Assembly: GCF_963678635.1 (NCBI RefSeq)
Contig: NC_087065.1
Span: 30,814,252 to 30,878,251, forward strand
Length of the DNA: 64,000 nt
Source: Symsagittifera roscoffensis
Taxonomy: Eukaryota > Xenacoelomorpha > Acoela > Convolutidae
Reading direction: 5' to 3'
Both the position numbers and the translations under genes were made by a program. A model generated the notes under the pieces. That model saw only the letters and a list, made by a program, of their open reading frames with translations. It was not told the DNA's origin and made no database searches. Below are positions 35,987 through 45,921 of this stretch, in pieces (position 1 is the first letter of the stretch; each line of letters opens with the position of its first letter).

Positions 35987-36925
35987 TTATTCACCAGGCG
36001 CCTTGCCGGCTGGTTTAGCGAACTGCCGGTACATCTTGTGATGCTTGTTGTTAGGCTTATTATCTGCCAGAAAATTACCCTTCCTAGCAGGTGGTGTCAG
36101 TTCTCTGGCTCTCCGACAGACGTCCGTGAGAGATCGGGTATTCAAGGGTCCAAAGGTATTGTCCTGAGGCAATCCATTAAGGTCAACGTACCTGAGCGTA
36201 GTCGCGGAGCTAAACTGTTGCTGTCCCACTAACAGCCAATCCACGCCCGGTATTCGATATAATCGCGACACAGTGGGACCCTCTCCACCGATCATCTTCC
36301 TTGCATCCTCCCGACACGTGAATGTGTTCATGTTCAACTTCGCCGGCATGTCTGTCTTATATTGTCCCCAACCGCTGGGATCTGGACGGTTCCAAAGCAG
36401 CACACTGTTTGGTTCAACTCCCTCCGTCGGCACGGCGCTCGTCGATTGTCCTGTTGTCGAAGCAGGAATTGCTGTAGCGGGCGTGTCATTCCTCCTAGAC
36501 ACGGTCTGGGAGCTAGTCCGGTTCTGATCAACCGATCTGCCAAGTCGGCTCTCCGACGGTTGAGTTCTGTGAGGAGGGGCAGTCCCCAACCTCGCTCTCA
36601 CATCTGAGCTTGGAGCGATGGGAGCAGCTGCACCCGTTTCCATTGCCAGGGGCCCGAGGCGATTGGCGAGTGATTCTGGCACGTTACCCCTCACTCTACC
36701 TCCTCCAGTCGAACTGGTCCGAGCCAGTGAGCTGGTTGTCCTCAATTCTTGCTCCATTTCCCTCAACTGCGCCTGGAACACGTCGTTTATCCAGCGCCTC
36801 CCTTGCTGGGTGTTGAAGTTTATGCCATCCCTGGTGAGTGTGAGGTGATCGATCATGCGCAGTATGTTTTCCAGATCCATGAGTCGCAGCTCGCTGGGGT
36901 TGCTCCGTACCAGACTGCGAGTCAT
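35987..36925 (-). pseudogene. End of SGNH-like domain plus proline/serine-rich linker (element 2)
   Basis: 312 codons. The first 60 residues continue the SGNH-like fold: ENILRMIDHLTLTRDGINFN with WINDVFQAQL fits block V, where hydrolases have D-x-x-H; here the His position is Asn. A long Ser/Thr/Pro/Arg-rich linker follows, then a compact part (LLWNRPDPSGWGQYK, YRIPGVDWLLVGQQQFSS, LTDVCRRARELTPPARKGNF). The end is basic (NKPNNKHHKMYRQF). Confidence 0.6.
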
Positions 36926-36939
36926 CTCGTTCTACCGGG

Positions 36940-37560
36940 TCAGTTACCATTCATAAAATCCGCAACCGGCGTGCGCATCACAGGGTTATGTGGTATCGTG
37001 CATAGAACCACGAGTCTGGGTCTGTACTTCTCCTTCAGCTCATTCAGAAGGCAGACCAGTAGGGGTTCCCACTTGCCCTCTGGATTTACAGGGGCCCTCG
37101 AAACGTCATTAGTCCCGAGCATTATCACCAACGTGTCTAGGTGATCCTCTCCCTGGAACTTCATCATTTTGATGACTTGAGCCACGGCAGCGTCTCCAAA
37201 AGATAGGACAGTAGTCTGCCCGTTGACAAAGATCTCGTTTAGAACCCTCACTAAACTGTCCTCTATAACCAAATGACGACTCCCTGAGGGATTTGCCTTG
37301 TTGGTTATGGCGGGGTTCCAGCCCATGCCATTCAAACAAGCACGAGGATGCTCCGTGGCCACTTGTACGAAACGGTTGCGCACCGTTAGGCTCTTTCTAT
37401 TATTAACCACGCGAGATTTCTGAATTGTCCCGTCATGCGCGGTCCCTGCTGGTACTACAGTTCGGGGTGTTCTCTCCGAGCTGCTCGAAGAACGATCAAA
37501 GCGTTGGGAAGGGACGACCCTACCCAGCGTCCGGCTAGTGGTCCTATTGATCTCGTTCAT
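36940..37560 (-). pseudogene. SGNH hydrolase-like domain, first part (element 2)
   Basis: 206 codons. After a Ser/Arg-rich start it shows HLVIEDSLVRVLNEIF (block I, Ser in the GDS position), TTVLSFGDAAVAQVI (block II) and LVIMLGTNDVSRAP (block III, GTND), with RLVVLCTIPHNP after it. This order and spacing match SGNH/GDSL hydrolases, which cleave esters or act as acetyl-group handlers. The fold is completed in the next fragment (36925) across a frameshift and a TAG. In other retroelements with such domains the substrate is unknown. Confidence 0.65.
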
Positions 37561-38281
37561 AGCTGCTCTGGCTACCTGATTGAACGACTCCTGGAACTGA
37601 GGAGCGAGATAGGTGTCTGAGGGGTCCGGTATCGTATTTCTCGGGTTGGGAGCAGACCGTGGTGTCTGCTGAGGAGCCTCGGGCCCTCTCGGTGCGCGGG
37701 GAGTTGATCGTAGCCAGAACCTCCGGTGACACTTGGCTCACCCTCGCCATATATAGTTCCTTCAGATGTTTTATCTCCTCTTCCTTGTAACCTATTTGCA
37801 GGTCTTCAAACTTCTTCTTCCATTCGTCCCTTTCTCGAGATATTGCCCTGTACACCTGCAGCTTGGAACACAGCTCGTTCTGATCCCTCTCTTTCTTCTC
37901 CAAGGTCTCGATCGTCTCCGAGGTCTGTATCTCGATCTCGCTCACCTTCACTCTCTTCAGAGGAGGAGCAGCTGTTGGAGAGTCTACTGAGTGTGACGGG
38001 CCCGGCTCATCACGTAGTCTTTTAGCTCCGATGAGCGGCTGCGCAGGCTGAACAGGTAGGGGCATCTCACCTAGCCGGTGATCCCTCTGCTCGCCTAGTC
38101 CCGGCTCACGAGCCAAGTCATGTCCGGGCATTTCTCCTCGGCGCCATCTCATCAATCGATTTCGACCTCTCTCGGCGGTCCCGGACTCGCCGAAGGCCAG
38201 CATCAACACCACTTCCGTGGTGCGATTCCCTCGACCCTCTCGTCCCAACGCGTTGAGGAGCGCGACCACAAACATCGCCAA
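37544..38281 (-). pseudogene. Coiled-coil region of the downstream ORF (element 2)
   Basis: 245 codons: Arg/Gly-rich start (RWRRGEMPGHDLAREPGLGE), a basic motif (PPLKRVKVSEIEIQTSE) that could be a nuclear signal, then a probable coiled coil (ETLEKKERDQNELCSKLQVY and EWKKKFEDLQIGYKEEEIKH). It precedes the SGNH-like part with a shift near 37550. Likely a self-association segment; inferred from heptad-like charge pattern. Confidence 0.6.
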
Positions 38282-38397
38282 TCCAATCCCGGGTCTTCTC
38301 GTGTAAAATCACAATCAATCAGCCGCTGATAGAACTCGTCTAGAGTCGCTCCTAGACTGGCTGAGAGGAATTCCATTAATTCAATCGTGTCGCCCAT
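38203..38397 (-). pseudogene. Start of the downstream ORF (element 2)
   Basis: It begins MGDTIELMEFLSASLGATLD and reads well to about DPGLDW. The good frame then moves to the one containing MFVVALLNALGREG (38281 fragment), a one-base shift near 38275. The ATG at 38397 is the likely start because the upstream 450 bases are AT-rich and not coding. Confidence 0.6.
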
Positions 38398-38858
38398 TTC
38401 TATCGTGTTGATTTTCTTCGTCGATTTCCTTCCGGTTTGTTGGGTTCAATAAACAAGATTTGATCAATCAAGATCTAAAAAGCAAGTCACGACTTAAAAC
38501 CATCATTTCATGCCGTCCCATTTTCAGGATAAAACATCATTCACATCTTTTTTTCTTTAAAACGATCCATCGAAATTTTTCTTCTTTGCTGATTTAAAAC
38601 TTAGCACCACGGTGGATCGTCCACCTTCAACCTTATCGAGGTAACACGAATGAGCGCTGTCAGCTTCAATACCTGGAGTGATCCACGTCTTTCAGGACAC
38701 AAACATTACATAAAACATACCCTAACAATAACATAACACATAAACATCATATATCTGCGTTATTACTTAAAACATAATCCCTAGTAGCTTGCCTGAAACT
38801 TAATTCTAATCCCTATAAAACGAACTTAAAAAAGACCAATAATCGCCGAATGCAACTC
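38398..38858. other. Spacer between Pol region and downstream ORF (element 2)
   Basis: AT-richer than the flanking coding parts, with no open frame of note. It separates the Pol block from the downstream ORF, so that ORF may need its own promoter or splicing. Nothing else identified. Confidence 0.5.
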
Positions 38859-39101
38859 CTAGCATATGCTCAGATAGTACTTTTTATGTAAGTAAACCTC
38901 TATGTCACTTTCTGAAATTATCACGTGTACAAGGGCGTACAACTCTCTCGGATGTAGTTTTCCCCTATTGGGATCATAGACTGGTAACGAGAGAGAGGTC
39001 ACTCCTCTCTCACCCAGAAAATCCTTAAGTCGAGTCAAGGCCAATACCAAGCTCTCTGGTATCTGTGATGCAACAGGGGGCAGCGCTATCATCCCTCCCA
39101 C
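38859..39101 (-). pseudogene. Small ORF after Pol tail (element 2)
   Basis: 80 codons in the same frame as the Pol tail, after TGA and TAA near 39143 and 39137. Words: PESLVLALTRLKDFLGERG and LHPRELYALVHVIISES. It may be the extreme C-terminus of the Pol-linked polypeptide. Unknown function. Confidence 0.5.
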
Positions 39102-39143
39102 ACCAGGCCTCTGTTTCCATAAAAACTCGATATTCTTTTACTC

Positions 39144-39578
39144 TCATTTGAAGTCAGCCGCTAGTGCTGTTTTGAAGCCTACGTCTGCGGTTATCGCTAT
39201 AGCGCATGTACGTTCCGTGAATATGAAATCGCTGTCCGTTATGACGATATTGTTTGAATAATGGTTCGGTAGGTCAAAATAAGATTCAAAAATTCGTCCA
39301 AAAGCTGGTTTTTTACCGTTCTCGCCCTCCGTCTCCAGTTCTCCGGTTTCTCTTGCCGATTTCAGTTTTTTAATGATCAGCTTTTTGGTGTGGGTTAGTC
39401 CTAGCCCCACTCCCTGGACAAAAATATCCATCGACGTCCCCGTCGATCGCCCAAAGTCGAGCAGATCGAGGTTGGATTGCGGAATGCGTAGAGAGCCACC
39501 TCGGGCGACCCAGTTGGATTCGGTATTATCATGGCTGCCGTATTTGATGCCGTCTTTATCGACATCCTGTGTCGCCAA
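39144..39578 (-). pseudogene. ORF after Pol tail, unknown (element 2)
   Basis: 144 codons in frame with the acidic Pol tail. Words: DKDGIKYGSHDNTESNWVAR, LDLLDFGRSTGTSMDIFVQG, HTKKLIIKKLKS and FTERTCAIAITADVGFKTA. Between this and the tail are in-frame stops TGA (39708), TAG (about 39660) and TGA (about 39618). Unknown function. Confidence 0.55.
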
Positions 39579-39707
39579 GATTGTCTCTTTAGGATCCGCC
39601 GGCAGATCGTGGAGTCATTCGAGCACTCGCAAGTTCGTTAATTCTTGCTCATGAGTCTACTCCGCCTCTGGTTCGAACTCTACTTCTGGTTCGGAGCGAT
39701 CGTCGAT

Positions 39708-40196
39708 TCAATCCTGATCCATGTCATTTATCATGTCGATCTCTCTTGGCACTGTTACTTCATCCAGCCCTACCAGCGAGTCCATCATATCACTTAAAAC
39801 CATCCTGTCTATAATGAAATCCTCGCCATACGGGTTGTACTTCTTCTTGCTCCTTCCTTTCTTGCTCTGGAGTGTCTCCATGGTGGAAGGAAAGTCAGGT
39901 TGTATTCCTTTGTCAATTTCAGTTTGTTCTGGGCAGTCCCAGTCCTCTTCGGCATAAGGTAGAGTTTCGTTGTCCACCTCTACTCGCTCGGTCAACTCCA
40001 GGTCCAGTGGTAGATCGCAATCATCCACCACCTCATTTCCGTCGTTTTTGTCGCGAGTACTACTTTCATTCGCCTCACAAGCAGGATGCACTATCAAATA
40101 GTCTCCCTCTTGCATGTACGCTGGGATGCACCAGTCCTCTGATGAGGCATTGTGCGGTTTGATGTTTTCGTAATGAGCTGCTCTTCCTGTTCTCAG
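39708..40196 (-). pseudogene. Acidic C-terminal tail of Pol (element 2)
   Basis: After TGA 40197 the frame continues with GRAAHYENIKPH and SSEDWCIPAYMQEGDYLIV, then an Asp/Glu-rich tail of about 130 residues ending at TGA 39708. The first part fits the end of the GPY/F module. The acidic tail may contact chromatin or other proteins; this is inference. Confidence 0.65.
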
Positions 40197-40964
40197 TCAA
40201 TAAAACCAACCTCCTTGGTGCACTTCTGTTATTTGAAATGGGCCACGCCATTTTTTAAAAAAAATTTTGGTTCCTTTTGGTGGAATTACTTCCTGGAATA
40301 CCCAGACGTAATCGCCGCCAACTGAGTAGGCTTTTTCACCGGCAGTCCTTTTATCAAACCTCCTTTTTTGTCTAATTTGCGCCTGTTGCGTGTTCCTCCT
40401 GCATAAGTCATTGAGGTCCTGCTGTCTTCTAATGACATCCCGCACGTACGTTTGCGGTGCTGTTCTCTTCCCTTCACATTCAGGATAGAAAAACGTCAAC
40501 GGAAGCGCTTTTTCGTGACCCGTTAGCATCATATGCGGACTTAATCCCGTGGTGGAATGCTCTGTGCTGTTGTAAGTACCCATCACTTGCGGCATGTGTC
40601 TATCCCAGTCATCCATGTAGCGTGAGCAATAAACTCTCAACATGGATACCAGCGTGCGATTTTGCCTCTCGACTAGGCCATTCGTTTGCGGGTGATAAGT
40701 GGTCGAGTGGGCCTGTGCTACCTGCGACCTTTTCATTAACTCCTTCGTGAGATCACCCACGAATGCTTTGCCATTGTCCGATTGGAATGTGATGGGGCAG
40801 CCGTGCCTCGCTATCCACACATTTATCAAGTGATCGCATGTTTCTTCCGCTGATGCGCTCATGCAGGGTGCTGCCTCTGCATATTTCGTAAAATGATCAA
40901 TCGTTACCAGCACCTGATTGTAGCCCGTGGCTGTCATGCATATCTTCTGGTGATCAATTTGCAC
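40197..40964 (-). pseudogene. Integrase catalytic core and GPF module (element 2)
   Basis: 255 open codons. Catalytic acids: Asp in QIDHQKI (40953-40955), Asp in FQSDNGKAF (40776-40778) and Glu in TNGLVERQNR (40668-40670), with D-35-E spacing exactly right. The C-terminal part has KKWRGPFQITEVHQGG, the GPF motif after integrase in Ty3/gypsy. The module itself looks intact; the stop at 40197 cuts its last residues. Confidence 0.92.
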
Positions 40965-40991
40965 TACTTTGTTGAATCCCGATGACTCTAT

Positions 40992-41183
40992 TTACTGCAG
41001 TGGGAACCTTAGTTTCCTGGGGTCCTTCGCCTGTTGACACGACAAGCATGCCGAGATCCACTTTTCACACGCCTTCTTCAAGCCAGGCCATTCGAATCGT
41101 TTCTGTATCTTGTTGTACACTTTGTCCACTCCTTGATGGCCCATCTGATCATGTGAACGAAAGAGCAATTCGGTCGGGTACAA
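40992..41183 (-). pseudogene. Integrase HHCC zinc domain (element 2)
   Basis: 63 codons with HDQMGHQGVDKVYNKIQ (His pair), FEWPGLKKACEKWI and CLSCQQAK (Cys pair). TAA stops at 40992 and 41205 split it from the core and from the linker, all in one frame. It helps integrase assemble on DNA ends. Confidence 0.88.
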
Positions 41184-41204
41184 CTGTGTTAAAACTATCG
41201 AATT

Positions 41205-42600
41205 TTACTTGTAAAGGACCTTGTCCTCCTCTTTACGTTTACAGGCTACGATTCCGTCTTTATTCAGATACAACAAATCTTTTCTTTTCAGGTAGAACTG
41301 CTTCAAGATCTTAAAGCTGTCTTCTTCCAAATCTCCTTTGTCAGGTGCTCCATTCTCGATCCATCTTTTCAGATTGCTCGTCACTCTGTCATTTCGTTGA
41401 GCCCTTAGGAGGTCCAACAGCCGGTATCTTGCTTTCAGATACTTCTTTATCACGTTTAATTGCCCGCTCATTATCTCCGGAGCATGGGCATCGTCCACCA
41501 ACTTGACGCACCATATCTTCTTCAAAGGCGTTGCTTCCTGCACAGATGGCTCCAGATTGGTACGGACGACCGTACCATGTGGCAGTAACCTGGTTGGGCG
41601 TTTCGAAACTGCTATCAGCTCGAGCTCATCAGCGGTATTATCCACCACAGTGCCCTCCTCATCGGAGGTGTACCTGTCTCTGTCCGGATCCTGATGCATT
41701 TCCCTGTCCAGCCCGCGTTGCTTCCAGTCCACCAACAAGGAATGAATCGCAATCTCCGTTTCATCAGAATTGGAAGTAGTCTCAGATGTGTTGTCCCAGA
41801 ACTGAGGCCTCGAGTCATCACTTGAGCCGAATGATTCCACACCATCATGTTCCACTCTGTCTGTGATGTTTCTCGACTCCCCGGACAAAACTCTGTCCAT
41901 TGGTCGCTTTGAATCCGACTCCCCGGACAACATTATGTCCCTAGGTGGTCTCATCAACCTCTCCCCGGACAAGTCGTCCTGCACGGGCCCGAAGGTGCCC
42001 GACTCCCCGGACATTGTTTTGTCCCCGGAAGAGCAATCTGAGCTCGGCTCGTACTTTTCTTTTGCATCCGTGAAATGTACTTTTCTCGTGAAGCTGGATT
42101 TCGATTTGACCCTGACTTCTTCAGTGACTTGGACTGGGGTCGATTTCCCCCGTTCTGTGAACGAAGATCTCAACAAGACATCCTTCGACATTGAGGTCAC
42201 CAGCTGGTTCACTATCGACCGGCAATCCCGTTCCACATCGCGACCGCGAATGATCACTGGCCTCTTCTCCGTTTTCTCAGTGACGGTCAATCGCTGCATG
42301 GTTTCCATCCACTCACGATCATGTATGTCGACTTCTCTATCCAGCAAATCACGAAGTTTCCGCATGACGTCCGGCGCCACAATCATTGTCCTATTTAGCA
42401 GAGCTATGCTGTTTATACCCAACCTGATGAACTCCTGCGGTACCAGATTGGATCGGACTAGCAGATCTAGCGGAACGGGTTCACCCCTGGCTAAAACCTT
42501 TATCTCAGCGGCCGTTTCCACTGGAAGTTCAGGGTGTCCTGGTATATGGTGCCCTGACTTATCCAGCCACCTAGTGAGTGGTAGTTTGTCGTAGGTCTCC
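41205..42600 (-). pseudogene. Very long Pol linker between RNase H and integrase with 14-residue repeats (element 2)
   Basis: About 465 residues separate the RNase H end (NADSLSKKTEF) from the integrase zinc domain, much longer than usual. It has a part with LPLTRWLDKSGHHIPGHPEL, a repeat array with LSGES/LSGER/MSGES every 14 residues (41870-42030), an acidic Ser-rich part, and a helical end (LNVIKKYLKARYRLLDLLRA). Unknown role; it may be an extra domain cut out by the protease. Open throughout in this copy. Confidence 0.75.
41870..42030 (-). repeat. 42-bp tandem repeat inside Pol linker
   Basis: CCCCGGACA starts at about 41879, 41921, 41963 and 42005, exactly 42 bases apart, with a fifth related word at 42022. 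In protein it gives (L/M)SGE(S/R) every 14 residues with variable spacers. Confidence 0.85.
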
Positions 42601-43089
42601 TTGTCTAGGAATAAAAACCCGTCTTTGACCTCCGCTTGGTTAGCCTGCTTTTCTTCGAGGCGCGCATAGAATTCTGTCTTCTTACTGAGGCTATCAGCAT
42701 TCTGATGCCTGTCACGGGTACGGTGCTCTATGATCATGTGGTATCCGTCCAGGCGCACCATCCAACTATCAATATAACTTTGGTCCATCGAATAGGTTTT
42801 CAGCCAGGCAAGAGCACGATTATCCACACGCAAATTGAAGGGAGCACTCTCCAAGTAGGTCTTGTATTTTTCCACGAAAGTGATCACCGCAACCATTTCC
42901 TTTTTTGGTTCGCCGTACTTCATCTCGGTATCGCTCAAGACCTTACTTCAGTAGGCTATTAGACGGATAACCGTTCTCCCGTTCCACTCTTGCTCCCGTT
43001 CCACTCTTGCTCCTGATGCATCCGTGTCTAACATAAACATTCCCTTCTCTGTTGGCATGCCGAGGATTGGTGCCTCGCAAAGTTCACGT
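42601..43089 (-). pseudogene. RNase H domain (element 2)
   Basis: The first Asp is in FMLDTDASG near 43030, then a short tandem duplication of about 15 bases (GAGTGGAACGGGAGC) near 42975-43005, a TGA in AY-stop-SKVL (about 42951), then SDTEMKYGEPKKEMVAVI (Glu), NLRVDNRALAWLK (Asp) and YHMIIEHRTRDRHQNADSLS. A frameshift lies near 43090 relative to RT. Confidence 0.88.
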
Positions 43090-43650
43090 TTAATGTTTTT
43101 CAAATGAAACTTGTGCCTCCTCAGTCCAAGTAAACTTTTTGCCTTTATTTCTCATCAACTGTTGCATGGGGTATATTTTATCGGCGTATCCTTTGACGAA
43201 CTCCCGATAATAGTTAGCAAAGTCCAAAAAGCTCATCAGTTCTGTATCTGTCTTGGGTGCCTTCCAGGTCAAAACCGCTTCGACCGCTTCGGGATCTGGT
43301 CTCACCCCATGCTTATCCACCAGGCGGCCTAGACACTTTATGGAGTCTCTGAGATTTTCACACTTCGAGGGTTTACACTTCAATCCCGCCTGCTTCATGC
43401 AAGTAAACACCTCATCCAATCTCTCTATGTGATCCTCTAGGGTTGGCGTTGCGATCACGACATCATCGACGTAACACATGATGAGATTCCCGTATTTCTT
43501 TGTCACACTCGTGAGTGCCTGGGCCATCAGTCGCTGGAATGTGGCCGTCGAGTTGCACAACCCGAGCGGCATCCTCTTGCACTGGAACAATCCCAGCTCG
43601 CACGCGAAGCCCGTCTTTTCACGATCTTGCTTTCGGAGTGGCACTTGCTA
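43090..43650 (-). pseudogene. Reverse transcriptase palm and thumb (element 2)
   Basis: 184 codons: TGFACELGLFQCKRMPLGLC, TATFQRLM, the catalytic YVDD at 43462-43473, CLGRLVDKHGVRPDPEAV and FLDFANYYREFVKGYA. TAG at 43648 interrupts GSAF-stop-QVPL, where the family has an aromatic residue, usually Trp. YVDD is intact in this copy. Confidence 0.92.
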
Positions 43651-44058
43651 GAACGCCGAGCCCAAATCTAACGTTGTGAAGAACGCTTGCGACTTATGAG
43701 GGGTCATTCTCCTCGCCCCTTCCCTGTGAGGTACCGAGCCCTCTTCTATCTCAATTTCGTGTTCTACAAAATTACAACAACCTATGTCGGCTTTATCTTT
43801 CGAAAAAACGTCTGCGTTCCAACTTAGCACCGCCCTGAGCGAATCTAGTTCCTTGTCTGATATTTTACCCTTCAAATGTTCTATCTCAGGTAGGACCGGT
43901 TTATTCGCTGCTAACTCTGTTTCTGTCGGTCTCTCGGGAAGATTCGGACAACTAGACAATCCATCATCTGTTTCTGACTTCATTGAAAACAATTTCCTAG
44001 AAGATTTCAATTCATTTACTATCTTCAGTATACATTCTTGGCTCGCTCCAAGGGACAT
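43651..44058 (-). pseudogene. RT N-terminal part with internal deletion (element 2)
   Basis: 136 codons. After an acidic start (SMKSETDDGLSSC) there is EIEEGSVPHREGARRMTPHK, then it jumps directly to FFTTLDLGSAF near 43695. The fingers segment that should lie between (about 60-70 residues with the (V/I)DYR motif) is missing. The first catalytic Asp is kept (TTLDLG). This deletion inactivates the enzyme. Confidence 0.85.
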
Positions 44059-44765
44059 TTAGTTACATCAAACTTTTTTAAGTTCTCCACACTCTGAAAG
44101 TCTGTGTTCAGAGGCAATGCGTAGCCAAGTTTCTTTCCCCTCTGTATTGTCACTGTTGTTGCTTCTGTGTTCAACAACACACTCACACACAGTCCGCTCT
44201 GAGTGAGTGAGAACCTTCTTTCTAAAATAGCCGAGCTCTTACTGTTTGGATTTGGTACCAGATACACCTGTCTGGTATTACTGAGTTCATTTAGATTCCT
44301 CATCCTAAACGTCGCTACCACGGCTTGGTTTGGTTTCAATCTCACTTTTCGATCCAGAAAAATCGGCACCTTAGCCTGGTTAATTAAAATCTTATTAGGA
44401 GGTTTCTTTTCATACTTCCTCTCCGGATCTTTGATCCTGATCAACCCGTCATTGAGGACGATCGTGACATCAAAGTTGCGTACGAAGTCCCTTCCCAGGA
44501 TGATTTGATCGGATTCGTCCAATTTTTTCACCACCAGGAAGCTCATCGAAAAATGTCTTCCCCCAAGCTGCAGTGATATGATCGGGGTCCGTCCTGTCAC
44601 ATAGATTGCTCCCTGATTGGCAGCTGCCAGTCTGATGTTTGTCGGTATCAGATCCGACCTGTCAAAGCCCATGTCAGTCCAGGTTTTGGCCGGCATGACA
44701 CTGACCACTGCACCCGTGTCTAACAGTCCCTTCACTGAAAGTTGTCTGCCCTGCACATCTAACAC
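44025..44765 (-). pseudogene. Retropepsin-type protease (element 2)
   Basis: 246 codons. The active-site motif D-T-G-A is at 44709-44720 in GLLDTGAVVSVMPAKTW. The flap and later parts show PTNIRLAAANQGAIYVTG and DQIILGRDFVRNFDVTI (the ILG motif). A second part with LKPNQAVVATFRMRN leads to RT. The frame shifts near 44050 to the RT piece. It cuts the Gag-Pol precursor. Confidence 0.88.
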
Positions 44766-44769
44766 ATGT

Positions 44770-45300
44770 GCTGCCAGATCGGCTTCGCACCTTTGTGGAC
44801 CGCATCCTGTTCAAGCATGGCATTGTGTCCGATTCATCGCACCTTCAGCTCTTCTTGGCCAATGTATATCCGGCCTACCTGATCACTCGCATCAGTTACG
44901 TGAGCTTTTGTAAAGATATTGATGCCGTCCACATTCATCAGAATCGGATATGGGCCATGGACCTCAATGTAATGTCCATCCACTCTCATCAGCCTCGGAC
45001 CTCCTGTCGTGAGCAGCGCTTGCACTGCCCTGGAGTCCAGCTTGGGAACCTTCTCCCTCAGGTAGTCTGCATAAAGATCCAGGTGGACAAAGGTCCAAAC
45101 ATCGAAGCATACATCGTCGTGTCCTGTAAGACCGTAGTCAGCTCTGGGACCGATCTGACTTGTGGCACAGTGGGAAATCTTGTCTCCGGGGTGGCATCCG
45201 TCTCCGGCGGAACCGGGTTCGTCCAAACTGGCCTCGATGTGGCTGCCCTGGGCCGCTCCCTATTCCTAGATTCGTAATTCGCTCTCAAATTTTGCTGGGC
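44770..45300 (-). pseudogene. Gag/pre-protease region with 1.4-kb deletion (element 2, pol-linked copy)
   Basis: Upstream frame SRNRERPRAATSRPVW to TTVLQDTTMYAS is fused near 45085 to the frame HLDLYADYLREKVPKLDSRA. Comparison with the second copy shows that the capsid and zinc-knuckle part (47655-49070 there) is missing here, with about 19 bases of filler at the joint, and the joint is out of frame. The downstream part (RLMRVDGHYIEVHGPYPILM) precedes protease. This copy therefore lacks its Gag core. Confidence 0.8.
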
Positions 45301-45507
45301 CCCGGCATAGTTGCCTGCTCCATCTCCATCATTCGCCTGGCGTGAGCGCTACCTTGGATTGGAACGCTCCTTCCGATTACTTCCGTTCAAGATCTCGTCG
45401 GAAGTTTCCGCATCATCAGGTCAGATTTGGCATCTAACCTTTTTTCGAGGTTAGTCATCGTATGAGCATAGATAATGTCGTGATCGTTCAACAATCGCTC
45501 GATCTCT

Positions 45508-45909
45508 CTAGTCATCCTCTCTTTCCTCTGACTCCTTGTTTGCCTGTGCCAAGCTCTCCGCCAGGCATTGATCGGTGTTGCGAATCAATTGAGCCTGATC
45601 GACTCTCGCCTGCGACTTCACGTGTGTCAGTTCATCTCGCAAATTCTCTCGACCCCGGTGAGCTCTCTCGTCAACTTGATCTATTCTTTTAGTCATGTCC
45701 CGTCGCAGTTCATCCAGACCAGTCATTACGCCAGCAAACATGTCACTTATATCGCCAGCTGCCCCCAATGTCGAGGTTAGCCCCAGAGAAGATGAGGTCA
45801 ACTGCGGCTGCAGTCTGGTACTTGATGACGCGCCGCCCTTTTGCTTGCCCATCGACATCATGAACCTGTCGAACGTTGAGGACGCTCCCATCGTTATCCC
45901 ATCAGACAT
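45508..45909 (-). pseudogene. Gag-like N-terminal ORF, part 3 (pol-linked copy)
   Basis: 133 codons in frame with part 2 across a TAG (45922). Words: MSDGITMGASSTFDRFMMSM, DISDMFAGVMTGLDELRRDM and a coiled-coil stretch (KRIDQVDERAHRGRENLRDE). A 5-base deletion relative to the other copy near 45515 shifts the end. Confidence 0.65.
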
Positions 45910-45921
45910 GGGCCTAGTCGG

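Noticed and set aside
41863-42594. 243-codon plus-strand ORF
   Set aside because: It lies opposite the 577-codon minus frame that carries RNase H motifs at its start; the plus translation is Ser/Thr-rich with no domain.
15467-43650. Stop codons read as sense (altered genetic code)
   Set aside because: TAA/TAG often stand where Gln would fit in element 1, but TAG at 43648 falls at a usual Trp, TGA falls in Arg-rich sequence, and normal CAA, CAG and TGG codons are common. Mutation explains the pattern more simply. No host gene is available to test it.
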